Source of the DNA: Harmonia axyridis | Lineage: Eukaryota; Arthropoda; Insecta; Coleoptera; Coccinellidae | Assembly (NCBI RefSeq): GCF_914767665.1 | Contig: NC_059502.1 | Coordinates: 47,590,753 to 47,654,752, forward strand | Direction of reading: 5' to 3' | DNA length: 64,000 nt | Part shown: positions 53,153 through 64,000 of the stretch, in pieces | How the letters are laid out: every line of letters begins with the position of its first letter | Numbering within the stretch: position 1 is the first letter of the stretch | Notes under the pieces: model-generated | What the model was told of the DNA's origin: nothing | The model's input: only the letters and a program-made list of their open reading frames with translations | Database searches by the model: none | Position numbers and translations under genes: made by a program

Positions 53153-53234
53153 ATAATAATAATAATCTTTATTGTTGACCCTCAAACAGCAGAAACATTA
53201 CTGGCACCAGGGCCTACTAATTATATTACTATTT
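53153..53234 (-). mobile_element. short LINE/SINE 3' tail at (TAA)n
   Basis: On the minus strand about 75 nt end in AATAAAG followed by (ATT)n, like the 3' end of a LINE or SINE. Parent element not identified. Confidence 0.45.
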
Positions 53235-53437
53235 GAAACCAGGACATAATATTTATTGATTACCTTCAAAAGGACCAGTCCATCAACAGCGATTATTATA
53301 AGGCGTTATAGGATCATTTTAAGGATGAAATCGTTAAAAAACGCCCTCATATGAAGGAAAAAGGCGATGTTTCGTCGAGACAATGCGCCCTGTCACAAAT
53401 CAATGAAAACAATGGCAAAATTGCATGAATTGGGCTT
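53235..53437 (+). pseudogene. mariner transposase, piece 3
   Basis: IIFIDYLQKDQSINSDYYKAL, DEIVKKRPHMKEK and, frameshifted, the second catalytic region corresponding to QDNAPCHKSM. It resumes at ATAATATTTATTG, matching the ATAATA where piece 2 stopped. Confidence 0.87.
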
Positions 53438-53685
53438 TTATTATTATTACAAGGTAAAGAGTTGAGGCCAAGCCTATAAACTCACAAAAATTGAATATAT
53501 ATGAAAAAATACACCGAAACTTTAAAAAAATGCATTATAAAAGAAAAAGTAATTTACAGCTCCACAAGTAGCACTCACTCAATACGAAACCAGGTGTCAT
53601 AGTTGTTTTTGAAAGAGTTCACAGAAACTGAAGGTAAAGAGTTCCAAACGGTAAACACGCGGTTTGTGATGAAGAACTGTCTTTG
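53438..53685. mobile_element. 248-bp insertion in mariner
   Basis: Starts with TATTATTATTA and separates mariner GCTTT from AATTTCTTCTGCATCC. No coding potential. Probably a short SINE/LINE tail inserted at TAA-rich sequence. Confidence 0.5.
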
Positions 53686-53924
53686 GGATGAATTTCTTCT
53701 GCATCCACCGTATTCGCCAGATCTGGCCTCCAGTCACTTTTTCCTATTCTCAGAAATCAAAACAATGCTCACTGGAAAGAAATTTAATGCCAATGAAGAA
53801 GTAATCGCCGGAACCCAAGCCTATTTTGAAGCGAAAGACGAATCGTACTACAAAAATGGTATCGAAAAGTTAGAAGATCGCTATAATCGCTGTATCCCTC
53901 TCGAAGGCACCTATGTTGAATAAT
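53686..53924 (+). pseudogene. mariner transposase, piece 4 (C-terminus)
   Basis: LLHPPYSPDLASSHFFLFSE then KKFNANEEVI, YYKNGIEKLEDRYNRCI and a TAA. The third catalytic Asp, usually in PSDFFLF, reads His here, so the enzyme is dead regardless of the insertions. Confidence 0.9.
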
Positions 53925-54005
53925 AAATTCGAATTTTGCCAAAACAATGTTTTTACTATGGTATAACAGAGACTTTTCAATTGGCCTGTTATACCCAAGG
54001 TGATT

Positions 54006-55032
54006 CACCGCGATGGCCTATTAGACGTTTATGCAAAACTCATCATAATTTAGTGCTGAAAATTTCCATGTTGGTGTTTAAACAAGATTTTACTCCCTAA
54101 AATATTTTCAGGTCTCTAAAACACCTAGCATATTATTGCATCATAAGATAGCTTTTTTGATGAAAATTTCAGCACTACCTGGGTATATACTCAACGGTTC
54201 GTGAGTTAATGGAATTATTATGAAAAAAAGGTGGAGACGCGGATTCACATTTTTTGGATATTTCAGCAGAAAAAGTGTCTTTTCAGAAAAACTTTTTCAT
54301 TTTCGATTCTGCAAAAACTTAGTGTTGCACAACTGTTTGGGGTTTTGACCAAAAAAGTACAGGGTCTTTATCAGAAGATCATGAACTTGGACAACTCAAA
54401 TTAATCATAACTGAAATATTTCAAATTAGAACCTATATTCTTTATTATTTTAAAAAAGGAGGGGGTTACTTAGGCAAACCCTTCACCTGAAATGAATACT
54501 TTAAGAGTTAGGATAGTAAAGAAGAACTAAATGAGGATAAACCGCGATTACGAATTTTGTGGAATAGTCTGTGACACAGAACAGACATAACACAAAATGA
54601 AAGTAAAATTTGCTGTTTCAAAAATTAAATTTCAAGAACTGTAATCAATTATTCGTGATTAAAATCTCATTGGTTTATGGATTTCTCAACAAGCCCAACG
54701 AAAAATCAATAATAAATCATGAAATGTAAAATTTAGTTATCAAAACATAAAATTTCAGTTTTATTATTTTATTTTATTTATTATTTATATTTTTCACACA
54801 CTACTCCACACAGTAAGGAATTGCGGTTTTTTCTCATTTAAGGTTCTTCCTCGATAACTCTTATAGTATTCATTTTAGGTATAGGGTTTACTTCAGTAAC
54901 CTCCCCTCTTTTTATACGTAGGATTGACACCTGAAAATATTTTTGGGAGATAGGTCATTGTCTTAAACACCTGCATTTTCAGCACAAAATTATCATTATA
55001 TTTTCATTAATATCAAATAGGCCATCGCGGTG
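54006..55032. mobile_element. TIR element of about 1 kb
   Basis: Ends CACCGCGATGGCCTATT and its reverse complement, with imperfect inverted similarity continuing about 130 bp inward (GTGCTGAAAAT and AATATTTTCAGGT blocks on both sides). No ORF and no clear target duplication. Confidence 0.65.
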
Positions 55033-56604
55033 GTCTCGAACGGCGCCATAGGCGCGTTAATGAACGAGAGCTCCTGAGTAAGTTGTTTCATCGAATATTT
55101 ATGTAATTATGATACGATCTACATTTCATTCAAAATATAAGAATTTGCTACCTAACCTAACACAGTTCAAATATATCGCTAAAAGCTTCGTTTACATTTC
55201 GGGAAAATAAATCCGATGAAACCTGAAAAAAAATCCCTGTGTCGTAATTCCCTAACCTCTGACTTGACCTCAGGTGCGGCGCTCTTCGATCGAATTCTTA
55301 CCAGGTGAGGCAAATACTATTGAAAAACCGAACCATAAATATAATTTCGATTGAATTAATTTTATGGCCGGTTTATTGGGATGCCTTCAAATTCGAGATA
55401 AATTGTCCGTCATTTGAATATATATGGAGGAGATGGAGGTGACGGCAACGTCTAAGACATCTTGGTAATTATTTTTATAACAGAAAATCATCGTGACTCT
55501 CGGCGGAATAAAAGAATCGACGATGGTTTTTATTTGAGCGCGTTCCGAACTGAATTGAAATAGCGTCTTTCGGTATGGCCTGAATGTGTTCAAGGATGAA
55601 ATAAATTGCCGGATCATAATGTCATTCCGACTTTGGGCTCCGACCGTATAAACTATAGAGTTTTATCGTTCCATCGACATTCAGTAAAATTCGACCTGAA
55701 ATTCGATAAAATATTCTCATACAAGTCTTCCTATATTTGGAGCATCATATGAAGAGCTATGCTTTCAATTCGAATATTCAAATCAGTCGTTTTCATATTT
55801 TCGAAAGTCATTCGATGAATCAAAGTTCACTATAAAGTAAACTTTGACAAGGAAGGGTTTTTTCTATTGAAATTTAAAAATTTGAGAATTTTGATGAATG
55901 CGTGATTTCTAATCAAAAAGATTATATTGGTATATATTTTTCCTCTATCATTATTCAACTGAATGCTTTCTTTTGAAGAATACTCCTAAATTTGGTGCTT
56001 GCTTATATTTATTTTTACCAAATCAATATGAATTTCCTTCAAGTAAGGGTTGAATCCATTGAATAATACTTTGAAAAATGGTTGTACAATTCAACAAACA
56101 AATGTCAACATAATATACACAAATTGGGGCTGGAATAAAAACAATAACAATCTTGCTTGAAAAATATATAAATTTTTGTGTACCTTCGATTGTGTAGTAA
56201 TTCTGTTAAATAGTTTCATTTTCAACAAATATTGTTCTTTAAAGAATCACAAAATATTTGTGCACTACTTATGAAGAATTGTAGAGGAGAAGTATATAAA
56301 TTTCGTGAATTTTTCCTTGATGAATATTCAAAAAATGTAAACAATAGTTGTGTATCTTCAAGAAAACTTGTGAAGGAAACTTTGCTTTTGAGCTGACAAC
56401 AACCATTTTATCTTGTTCTAGTTCATAATTATTACAATAATCATTGTGGTGGGTACATAAATGTTTTTTAGAACTTCTCAAATTATTGAACATTCTAAAA
56501 CACAATTTCTGCTGTGACTAGGCGTTCATAGCCAAATTAAGGTGCGTTCTCTCTCAGAGGATGTTTCTGTTTAAATGTTATATTTGAAATGTAATCATAA
56601 AATA
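55033..56604. other. non-coding sequence
   Basis: AT-rich with no recognised gene or repeat. Confidence 0.45.
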
Positions 56605-56883
56605 AGTAGTCGCTTTATCTGAAATTCGAGGTCCTTATATTTTGAAATTATTACAGTCAGAACTGTACGATCCCAGTACAGTTTATAGCGTTCGTCTTCC
56701 AGGATGGTTTCCGGTTGATACTTGTAGTATGGTACTTTTTCAGAATGAATTAGTTTTAATTTGGTTGCCATTTCTTGATGTAGTATATTTCTACTGCATC
56801 GTGTTTTTTTTGATATTCATTTCCTGCAAACATTTGACATCCTTCCGTGATATGTTGGATTGTCTCATTCGTTGGTTATCCAT
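56605..56883 (-). mobile_element. R4-B fragment B7
   Basis: Minus-strand piece of the knuckle-to-endonuclease region with stops. Its 5' truncation is at (AAT)n 56884-56904. Confidence 0.85.
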
Positions 56884-56904
56884 AAAAATAATAATAATAA
56901 TAAA
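56884..56904. repeat. (AAT)n microsatellite
   Basis: Separates the 5'-truncated ends of two oppositely oriented R4-B copies. Confidence 0.93.
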
Positions 56905-59700
56905 ATATTCGTCAAAACCTAAAAGTCAGCAACCAGCCAGAGAAAAACAACAAAATAAACCACATCGGCAGAAATGACTAGAAGACAAAGTCCATAGCAT
57001 CCGCCAAGATATTGGGAGGCTCACCAAATTTGCAAAAGGTTCGCCTTCTAGAAAACTGCAAAAAATAGTGAATATAATAATGGATCGTCACCGGCAACAT
57101 ACTAAGTATGATCCAAATAACGAAACTGCTCAACAAATTTTAGACACACTGAAACAAAAACTTAGTGTGTACTCCGAAAGACTCAGAAGATACAATGAGA
57201 GCTATAGAAGAAAACAGGATAATATGATTTTTGAAAACAACGAAAGAAAATTCTATAGAATTTTGAACAATAATATGTCAGCAACACCAGGAAGATATCC
57301 AATCGTCGAGGATATTGAGAATTTTCGGACAGATCAACTGGCTACACCCTACAATTTCCAGGCTGATTGGATAAGAAGTGAAGAGATATCCTGTGAGACA
57401 ATAGAACACATGCCGCATAACGCAGTTTCTATAGAAGAATTCCATGAAATATTGAAAAACACACACAATTGGAAATCACTCGGCCCAGATGGAATCCACA
57501 ACTTTTGGTTGAAAAAATTTTAGTGTATACACGGCAGGTTAGTTGAAACCATAAATGGTGTTATAAGTAATCCAACGGAAATACCCAAATTTTTAACAAC
57601 AGGATATCATATAACAGCGGATCCATCAAAATACAGACCAATTACATGTCTACCAACAATATATAAAATCATCACATCATGTATAGCATCTCGTATATAC
57701 AAACAATATAATGACAGTACAGCAGAAAGAGTGTACCAAGATTACACTAGGATCGAAGGAACTGCTGATAATAGATTCCATCATATGCAACCAAGCCTTC
57801 AAAAAACACAGAAATCTTTTAATGACATATTTTGACTATAAGAAGGCCTTCGACTCTATTTCACATGGGTGGCTGACAAAAATTTTGGAAATATACAAGA
57901 TCGATCCAATTACAAGAAACTTTCTGAAGTATGCAATGTGCAACTGGAGAACGAATATCGAACTCTCTACGGCGAACATAACTACTAAAGAGATTCCAAT
58001 GAAAAAGGAAATTTTTCAAGGAGATTCATTGAGTCCCTTATGGTTCTGCTTGGCGTTGAACCCCCTTTCTAAAAAACTGAATGCTACTGAAAAAGGTTTC
58101 AATGTCAAAGGAAATAGAAATACTATTGCACTCAATCATTTGCTATACATGGATGACCTAAAACTTTTAACAGGCAACAAAAACCACTTGCAAATTATGG
58201 TCAAACTGGTAGAAAATTTTTCGAAAGACGTGGGGATGAGATTCGGATTAGAAAAGTGTCGTACTATTAGCGTCGTGCGTAGAAAAATCCAAGATGAACC
58301 GATTGCTCTCTCCGATGGATAGGAAATAGAAGCAATGAAATTGGTCGATCTTTATTAATACCCAGGAATGAAACAAAACAGACGAATAAACCATCAAAGA
58401 ATGAAGGAAGACTTAACAACTGAGTTCATCAGGAGAATCAACAGAATTCTCAAAACAAACCTCAACAGCAAGAACATGACGAGAGCTATCAATACATATG
58501 CATGTTCAATTCTAACGTACTCTTTCGGTATAATTCCATGGAGCAAATAGATGTAGACAACCTGCAACGCAAAATGAGAAACTTGATGACAAAAGCACAC
58601 GAGCACCATCCGAAAAGTAGCATTGAGAGGACGACACTGCCGAGGAATAAGGGAGGCAGAGGTCTGCTAGACATTATGGAACTTGCCCATGGGCAAATTG
58701 AATGCCTACGAACATACTTAAAAGACACATCAGGTACGTCAGAGGTCTACAAAGTACTGTTTGGAGCAGACGAATCAACACCTTTACAACTGCACAAGGA
58801 GCAATTGTCATACAACCACCAGACAATCCAAGAAAAACTCCAAAGATGGAGAGAAAAACCCCTACATGGACGACATTTCAACGAGGTGAACCAGGATCAT
58901 GTCGACATTGAAGCGTCGAACTAATGGCTCACATCAGGTGCAATGTATCCAGAAATGGAAGGATTTCTTTTAGACATCCTGACATCCAATATCAAGTGAT
59001 CTCAACGAGAAACTACTGCAAGCATATCAAAAAGGATCGAACTATTACCAACGATCGATGCCGTTATGGGTGTCCAACGAATGCGACAATCCAACATATC
59101 ACGGGGAAGCAGTAGGAAAAATACTAAACCAAGAAATGGCAACCGACTTAAAACTAATTCATTCTGAAAAAGGACCATACTACAAGTACCAACCGGAAAC
59201 CATCCTGGAAAACGAACGCTATAACAGTTTATAGGGTTCGTCAAAACTGTACGATCCCAGTACAGTTACTGGGATCGTACAGTTTTGACTGATAAACATT
59301 CGCTCACAACAGGCCAGATATACTGCTAGTCGATAAACATCAAAAGACAGCAATACTCATCGACGTAGCAATACCAAATAACAACAACATGCGTCAAAAA
59401 GAAGGAATATCAAGCAACTGGGACTTAGTGAGTATATATGTAATATAATGCAAAAAGCTGTTCTTTTAGGTACTGCAAGGACGGTGAGATAATTCCTAGG
59501 AAGTGAAGGACAGGTCCAAGGATCACGTGTGAGAAGACAAGAAGTTCGACGAGACCCAAGGGGACCACAAGGACCGGACACGACCGAGCTCTACCCTTCT
59601 GATATTTTAAATATCTGGTATTGAGTGAATGTTCCTCTTAGCGAGGAGTGAGAAGCCGACGGTGAGGAGAAATCCTATGCGTTTAGGCAAAAGTCGGGGG
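56905..59700 (+). pseudogene. R4-B element, 5'-truncated, multiply broken
   Basis: Plus-strand copy from SKPKSQQPAREKQQNK in the linker to the 3' UTR. Open pieces are 57068-57523 (linker and RT start), 57711-58322 (RT core with TYFDYKKAFDSIS, FQGDSLSPLW, YMDDLKLLT), 58368-58550, 58502-58924 and 58924-59115, separated by stops and frameshifts. An inverted duplication lies at 59241-59288 in the endonuclease region. The 3' UTR (GAGGAGTGAGAAGCCGACGG onward) matches 52450-52515. Confidence 0.88.
59241..59288. repeat. 22-bp perfect hairpin in R4-B
   Basis: Arms 59241-59262 and 59267-59288 around CAGT. The left arm is an inverted copy of normal coding sequence; a further inverted piece (CAGTTTATAGGGTTCG) precedes it. 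Confidence 0.9.
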
Positions 59701-60496
59701 ATATATTCGTATAACAGCCATTTGAGCCATTACAAAATGGATATACACGTCAATCCAGAAATATAAATCTCATCACAATCAGATGTATATGTGACAAGAC
59801 AAACAAATATAAGCAACACAAAAATAAAACAGAATCAACATTTACATCAAGTACTCCGCCATCGAGTAGTAGCATCTTTCCAAAAAAATATTTTTATTTT
59901 TTTTTGAAAACTTCTAACGGTAAATTCTTAATACTTGTTGTTAGTTTGTTCATCAGTTTTTTCCCAGTGTACTGGGTTTTTCACCATAATTTGACCCCCC
60001 CTTCAACTTTCTTACTAGAAAAGGTACAAAAAATGTTTTCTACAAAAGTTTCACGAAATCGACTAGTGTTTTCTAAAATGATTTCACAAAACGAAATGTG
60101 TTTTTTTACATAACAGTAATAAATATGTTTAAATTTTTATTGTTTGTTTCACCACCATGAATGAGGAATATGAAACAAATGCACTAGTTTATAAAATCAA
60201 CCAGAGAACAGAGAACCAATGGTCAATTTGTGTTCAGTTGAAAATGTTGAACTTCTATCTTGGACAGCCTAGTGTATATATAAAAATCCTTGTATTTTAA
60301 GCTATTGGGACAGAAAGACGTGTCATGATTCAAACTAAACAAAACGTAATCAGCGGAGCTTTGGAAACGAAAGAAAAATAACTTCCTTCTTTGTTTGTGA
60401 AGGCTTCAAATCGAGGTGGAAATTATTTGGGTACTTATCAGGCGAATTTTTTGGGATTAGCATGGGAGAACTGATCGGCCGTTTATCATTCTCAAA
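59701..60496. other. non-coding sequence
   Basis: Nothing recognised. Confidence 0.45.
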
Positions 60497-61688
60497 TAAG
60501 AGTGGGGCCCCACTGGTACGTTACTTTGCGTCATTGCGCTGTCGACGCTACGTCGTTCTACATATAATTTTTATGGTATGCCATACCCCATCAATGGGTT
60601 GCGTCGCACATGCGAAGTTTCAAGGTATCGACGGGCTAGAAATGAAGCGGGAGGGAGGGTGATGGGTACGTCGCCTCAGCTCCGGAGTCAGAGCGACGAC
60701 TGCTGTAGAGGTAAACTGGACCTGCGTAAAAACATTTTCAAACTAAGCATTCAAGTAATGATCATATGGAATAAATGAAATGAATATTTTAATGATAAAT
60801 TCCGGAGAGCAAATGAATGGCAGCTCTTTGTAAAAACTGAATTATTGTAGTATTTACCTCAAAGTATTATAATACCAATCATTTCGATTGGTTTTCACCT
60901 CAGAGTAATAAACATAGATAGAGGGGGCCATCGTCAGTAAGCAAATTTTGTCCCCAACATGAACTATCAAATTTGACATGAAGCGCGAAGAAATGAAAAC
61001 ATGTCATTGATACGCTATTTCACTGAATTCTCTCTAAGTTTTTCTACAGAGAACGAACTTCCTATGTCCCATAGTGAATCAACGTTTCATATCAACTCAA
61101 AATATATTGATATAGATAAATACCTTAATATATCAGAAATTCAGAAAACAAACTTGAAGCGAGCCAAACGACGTGAAACAACGGATGACACTAGCACAAC
61201 AATAGTTGCCAAACCTTGTATTTCAGTACGTAGATTCAGGAAATAATAAATATTCTGCATACTCACTATAAATTCGACAATTAGGAAAAACATCGAATTC
61301 CAAATATTCAAATTTGCATATTTAATTGAGAATCACTCAAATTAATATATTTTATTCAATATAATATACATTCATAACGATATAGTAAAATTGTGGATTA
61401 GAAAATTTATCACAATCCGACAGCGTAATCTAACCATGTTGGGGATATGTAAAAAGTGCGTATACTTGCATACTATAGTTGGAATGGGACACACTCATTC
61501 TAAAAGAAATGAAAAAATTATCTACTTTCAACAAGAATTCTCTATATTCCTGTATGAAAAACTGTCCATCGCTATTTCTTAATGATCCACCCCAGTCTTA
61601 ATGTAATCATGGGAGATATCCAGAATATTCTATTGTTTCTAACTATGTTTCGGCGGTGGCGTAATAAAAGTAACAAAAGAATCCATTA

Positions 61689-61870
61689 TGCCCGCCACTC
61701 ACGAAGCGTTTCTTCCAGCGTTTGGTAGCTAGCGTCGAAGAGATTCCAGTCGGGCAGTCAAGTTCATACTCTGATTTACAGTAGTACGGCCGTGTCCCGA
61801 GCTGTCTGACTGGAATCTCTTCGACGCTAGCTACCAAACGCTGGAAGAAACGCTTCGTGAGTGGCGGGCA
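61689..61870. mobile_element. 182-bp foldback MITE
   Basis: Arms of about 68 bp, starting TGCCCGCCACTCACGAAGCG, are nearly perfect inverted copies around a 45-nt loop. It is flanked by TTA (61686-61688 and 61871-61873), again a TWA-type site, and nested inside the 60500-62054 element. Confidence 0.8.
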
Positions 61871-61964
61871 TTACGAAGGCTGAACTGAGACGCTGTGCTA
61901 CGACGGCGTGCGTTAGACTTTTGCTTTGAAATGATACCTAACCTAATAAAGGCAATGCGGATGT

Positions 61965-62011
61965 GGCATACAATACGACGATCCGCTGGCATACAATACG
62001 ACGATCCGTTG
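61965..62011. repeat. 23-bp direct repeat
   Basis: TGGCATACAATACGACGATC occurs twice in tandem just inside the right TIR of the Harbinger-like element. Confidence 0.85.
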
Positions 62012-62057
62012 CGGATCGGACGACGCAACGCAGCGTATCAGTGGGGCCTCACTCTAA

Positions 62058-62968
62058 GTCAATTTTAAAGATTCACAATTCACTACATCAATGAACGTGA
62101 CTGAATCCAACGCTTGGTTGCGGTGTGCATTTGTTCAACTAGTACAACAATTTCTTCGGAATCAAAGCAGATAATAAGAGGAAGCTAATCTTTCAAATCT
62201 TAAAATTCTAGGTTGTTACATGTGTTATATATTGTTCAATAACTCAAAAGTAATAAATTGTATTGTCGGAGAGAAAAAATGGAGTCGTCCTACAACCAAC
62301 GAGGAAATGTCAGCGACACATTTTACAGAGTGAAAAATAAAGTAAAAATGCTGATTTAACCCGAACTTAAAGCAAGCCACCAACGAATTGCACCTTACCT
62401 AGTGGGTTGAGATGATGGTGTCTGGAAGGGACCTTCTTATCTGCATCCGCAGCTTACTCTCGAAGAACACACAAACCAAAAACCACACAAACACCTTATG
62501 TGCATTCAAATATTACGAAACTTTAGTTCTTCAGCGTTCACAGCGAAAACTTTGTGATTTTAGCGTGTATTTTATCCGCTTTCGCAAAATTACGTATCGT
62601 GTGGAACACAGCGATTAATTATTATTACATCCGTTCGACCGTTCAATTTTGTCTTAAAAAAAAAGTCACAGGCGAGCACCGCGCATATACGTCCACGCTT
62701 CTTTTCGGCGCAAGACGTTGGCCAACAGAAAATTGAAAGTAGCAACAAAAAGAAAACCGGAAACACAAAACAGTTGTGAAAGATCTCTAAAGCCAAATTT
62801 TAAATTAATAATTCTATGGTAACGGAACATTCTCCTCCCCAAGGTGAAAATAATGAACTTCAACCCAAAAAAAAATAGAAAAAATTTTGAATAGTGAATG
62901 AATAAGAGTAGTATCTATTTGAGAAATTATACTACGGTAGAAAAAAAAAATTAAAATCAAAGTATTTT
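62058..62968. other. non-coding sequence
   Basis: No gene recognised. Confidence 0.45.
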
Positions 62969-64000
62969 TCAGCGGACATAATCAGCCGTAGAACATGTTT
63001 CCATTGGTAAGGGACTCAATTTGTACAGAGGTCGTTGTATTATATCGGATTTGGTTTTAACATCAGCCACACGGCATACTCCATCTTGACCGGGAGTTAA
63101 TTTAACAATTCCTTCTAGTTCCCACTTAAAGGGAGGTATTATATCATCTTTGATAAGTACAAGCGAACCCTCTATAGGCATATTACAAGATTTCAACCAT
63201 TTATTACTTTGTTGCAAAGTATTTAAATATTCATTCTTCCATCGACGCCAAAAATGTAGAATCATTTGTTGAATTAGATGCCATCTTTTCAAACGATTTA
63301 TTTTGACTTTCGCATAATCGTCATCGAGAACGGCACTCAAGGATTCTAATGTTAAGAAATGCCCGGGAGTTAGCACTGACAAATCATTAGGATCTTAACT
63401 GATTGGTGTGAGAGGTCGAGAATTGAGCACAGCCTCTATTCGAACAAGAAGGGTACAAAATTCTTCATAATTTAAAATCTGATCACCGATTACCTTTTCG
63501 AGGTGAGATTTCACGGACCGGACCCCAGCTTCCCATAAACCTCCCATGTGTGGCGTGACCGGGTAAAAAGTGATGGGTAATTGTTTCATATTCATGGCAT
63601 TTTTGAACCAAGGCATTTAATTCTCTACTCGCACCGATAAAATTACTCCCTCGATCCGAATAAAGATGTGAGCATCTACCACTCCGTGCTACAAACCTAC
63701 GCAGCGCAGCAATAAATGCATCATTGCTCAAGTCGGAGACCAATTCCACGTGAATGGCCTTAGTCGTCATACATACAAAAAGGCATACATAGGCTTTGGA
63801 AGTTTTAACACCCCGGTATCGACTCATGGTAATAAAGAACGGACCGCAAAAATTTACACCCGCATGCGAAAATATTTTGGACGGAGAAACTCGAAAATTC
63901 GGCAGATCTCCCATAACAGGCTGGGATAAGGCAGGATTAGTTTTCCAACACTCGACGCACTTTGAAATCTTAGAACGAATAACCTTTCGCGCAGAAAGAA
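62969..64000 (-). pseudogene. BEL/Pao integrase and C-terminal region, broken
   Basis: Minus strand, entering from the right window edge. 63483-63914 covers the integrase core; its first catalytic residue is Asn (GVNFCGPF) where Asp is expected, the second is intact in YSDRGSNF. A frameshift near 63600 moves to 63395-63616, with the Glu in MGGLWEAGV and IEAVLNSRPLTPIS, then a TAA. 62969-63382 continues in the C-terminal domain (LTPGHFLT, FWRRWKNEYL, GSLVLIKDD). It shows the segment that the BEL/Pao at 9391 has lost after EEFSTL. Confidence 0.9.

Larger units (their letters stand above)
42931..53991 (+). mobile_element. mariner (DD34D-type) split by nested insertions
   Basis: The terminal repeats AGGCCAATTGAAAA match at 42933-42946 and, inverted, at 53974-53987, with TA at both flanks. 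Mariner coding pieces occur in order and on one strand at 43111-43361, 44151-44480, 53235-53437 and 53686-53924. Adding them gives about 1.1-1.3 kb, the usual mariner size, so roughly 9.7 kb of the interval is inserted sequence. Confidence 0.9.
60500..62054. mobile_element. PIF/Harbinger-like non-autonomous TIR element
   Basis: 1,555 bp flanked by TAA (60497-60499 and 62055-62057), which fits the TWA target of PIF/Harbinger. Left end GAGTGGGGCCCCACTGGTAC and right end, inverted, GAGTGAGGCCCCACTGATAC; similarity continues about 15-20 bp. No transposase or Myb ORF recognised; the 81-codon frame at 61001-61246 has no known family. Confidence 0.7.

Noticed and set aside
61001..61246. 81-codon ORF in the Harbinger-like element
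   Set aside because: No Myb or DDE feature; could be chance, so not listed as a gene.

Overview
This is a eukaryotic, almost certainly insect, AT-rich repeat region. Bacterial-style operons, CRISPR arrays, rRNA and tRNA genes are absent. The element mix fits an arthropod: R4/Dong-type non-LTR retrotransposons with restriction-like endonucleases, Penelope-like elements (PLEs) with GIY-YIG endonucleases, BEL/Pao LTR elements, piggyBac, mariner and DD41D transposases, a hAT remnant and Harbinger-like TIR elements. I cannot name the species. Host coding sequence is not established; two weak candidate exons lie near the left edge.

Layout. 1-1415: AT-rich sequence with two possible host exons. 1440-8283: R4-type elements separated by (TA)n arrays, including one almost full-length copy (1908-5649) broken by one frameshift. 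8316-8862: 1.8 tandem copies of a 305-bp unit, each with a well-formed type I hammerhead ribozyme. 8904-9385: 3' end of a PLE. 9391-15008: BEL/Pao element with apparently identical 391-bp LTRs, a 5-bp target duplication and in-frame deletions that remove the reverse transcriptase active site. 15564-21663: head-to-head pair of near-identical PLEs (PLE-A). 21803-29138: a second head-to-head PLE pair (PLE-B), whose left arm is split by a piggyBac at a TTAA site. 30660-32225: 5'-truncated R4 element between (TA)n arrays. 32283-34251: three PLE fragments. 35279-36349: DD41D transposase pseudogene. 38643-41100: internally deleted Jockey-type LINE. 42931-53991: one mariner split into four coding pieces by nested insertions, mainly second-subfamily R4 copies (R4-B) that sit at (TAA)n, one of which carries a 2.6-kb TIR transposon. 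56605-59700: head-to-head R4-B copies. 60500-62054: Harbinger-like TIR element with a nested foldback MITE. 62969-64000: broken BEL/Pao fragment cut by the window edge.

Three themes connect the parts. First, microsatellites act as landing sites: R4-A-type elements, PLEs and the hammerhead dimer border (TA)n, while R4-B borders (TAA)n. Second, 5' ends are often joined head-to-head or end in templated inverted duplications. Third, self-cleaving or hammerhead-like RNA motifs recur: a canonical pair in the 305-bp repeat, and related hairpins near the 3' ends of four PLE families, two of which show a paired C3-G8 to U3-A8 change. All calls come from reading sequence and supplied translations by eye; no database search was run.
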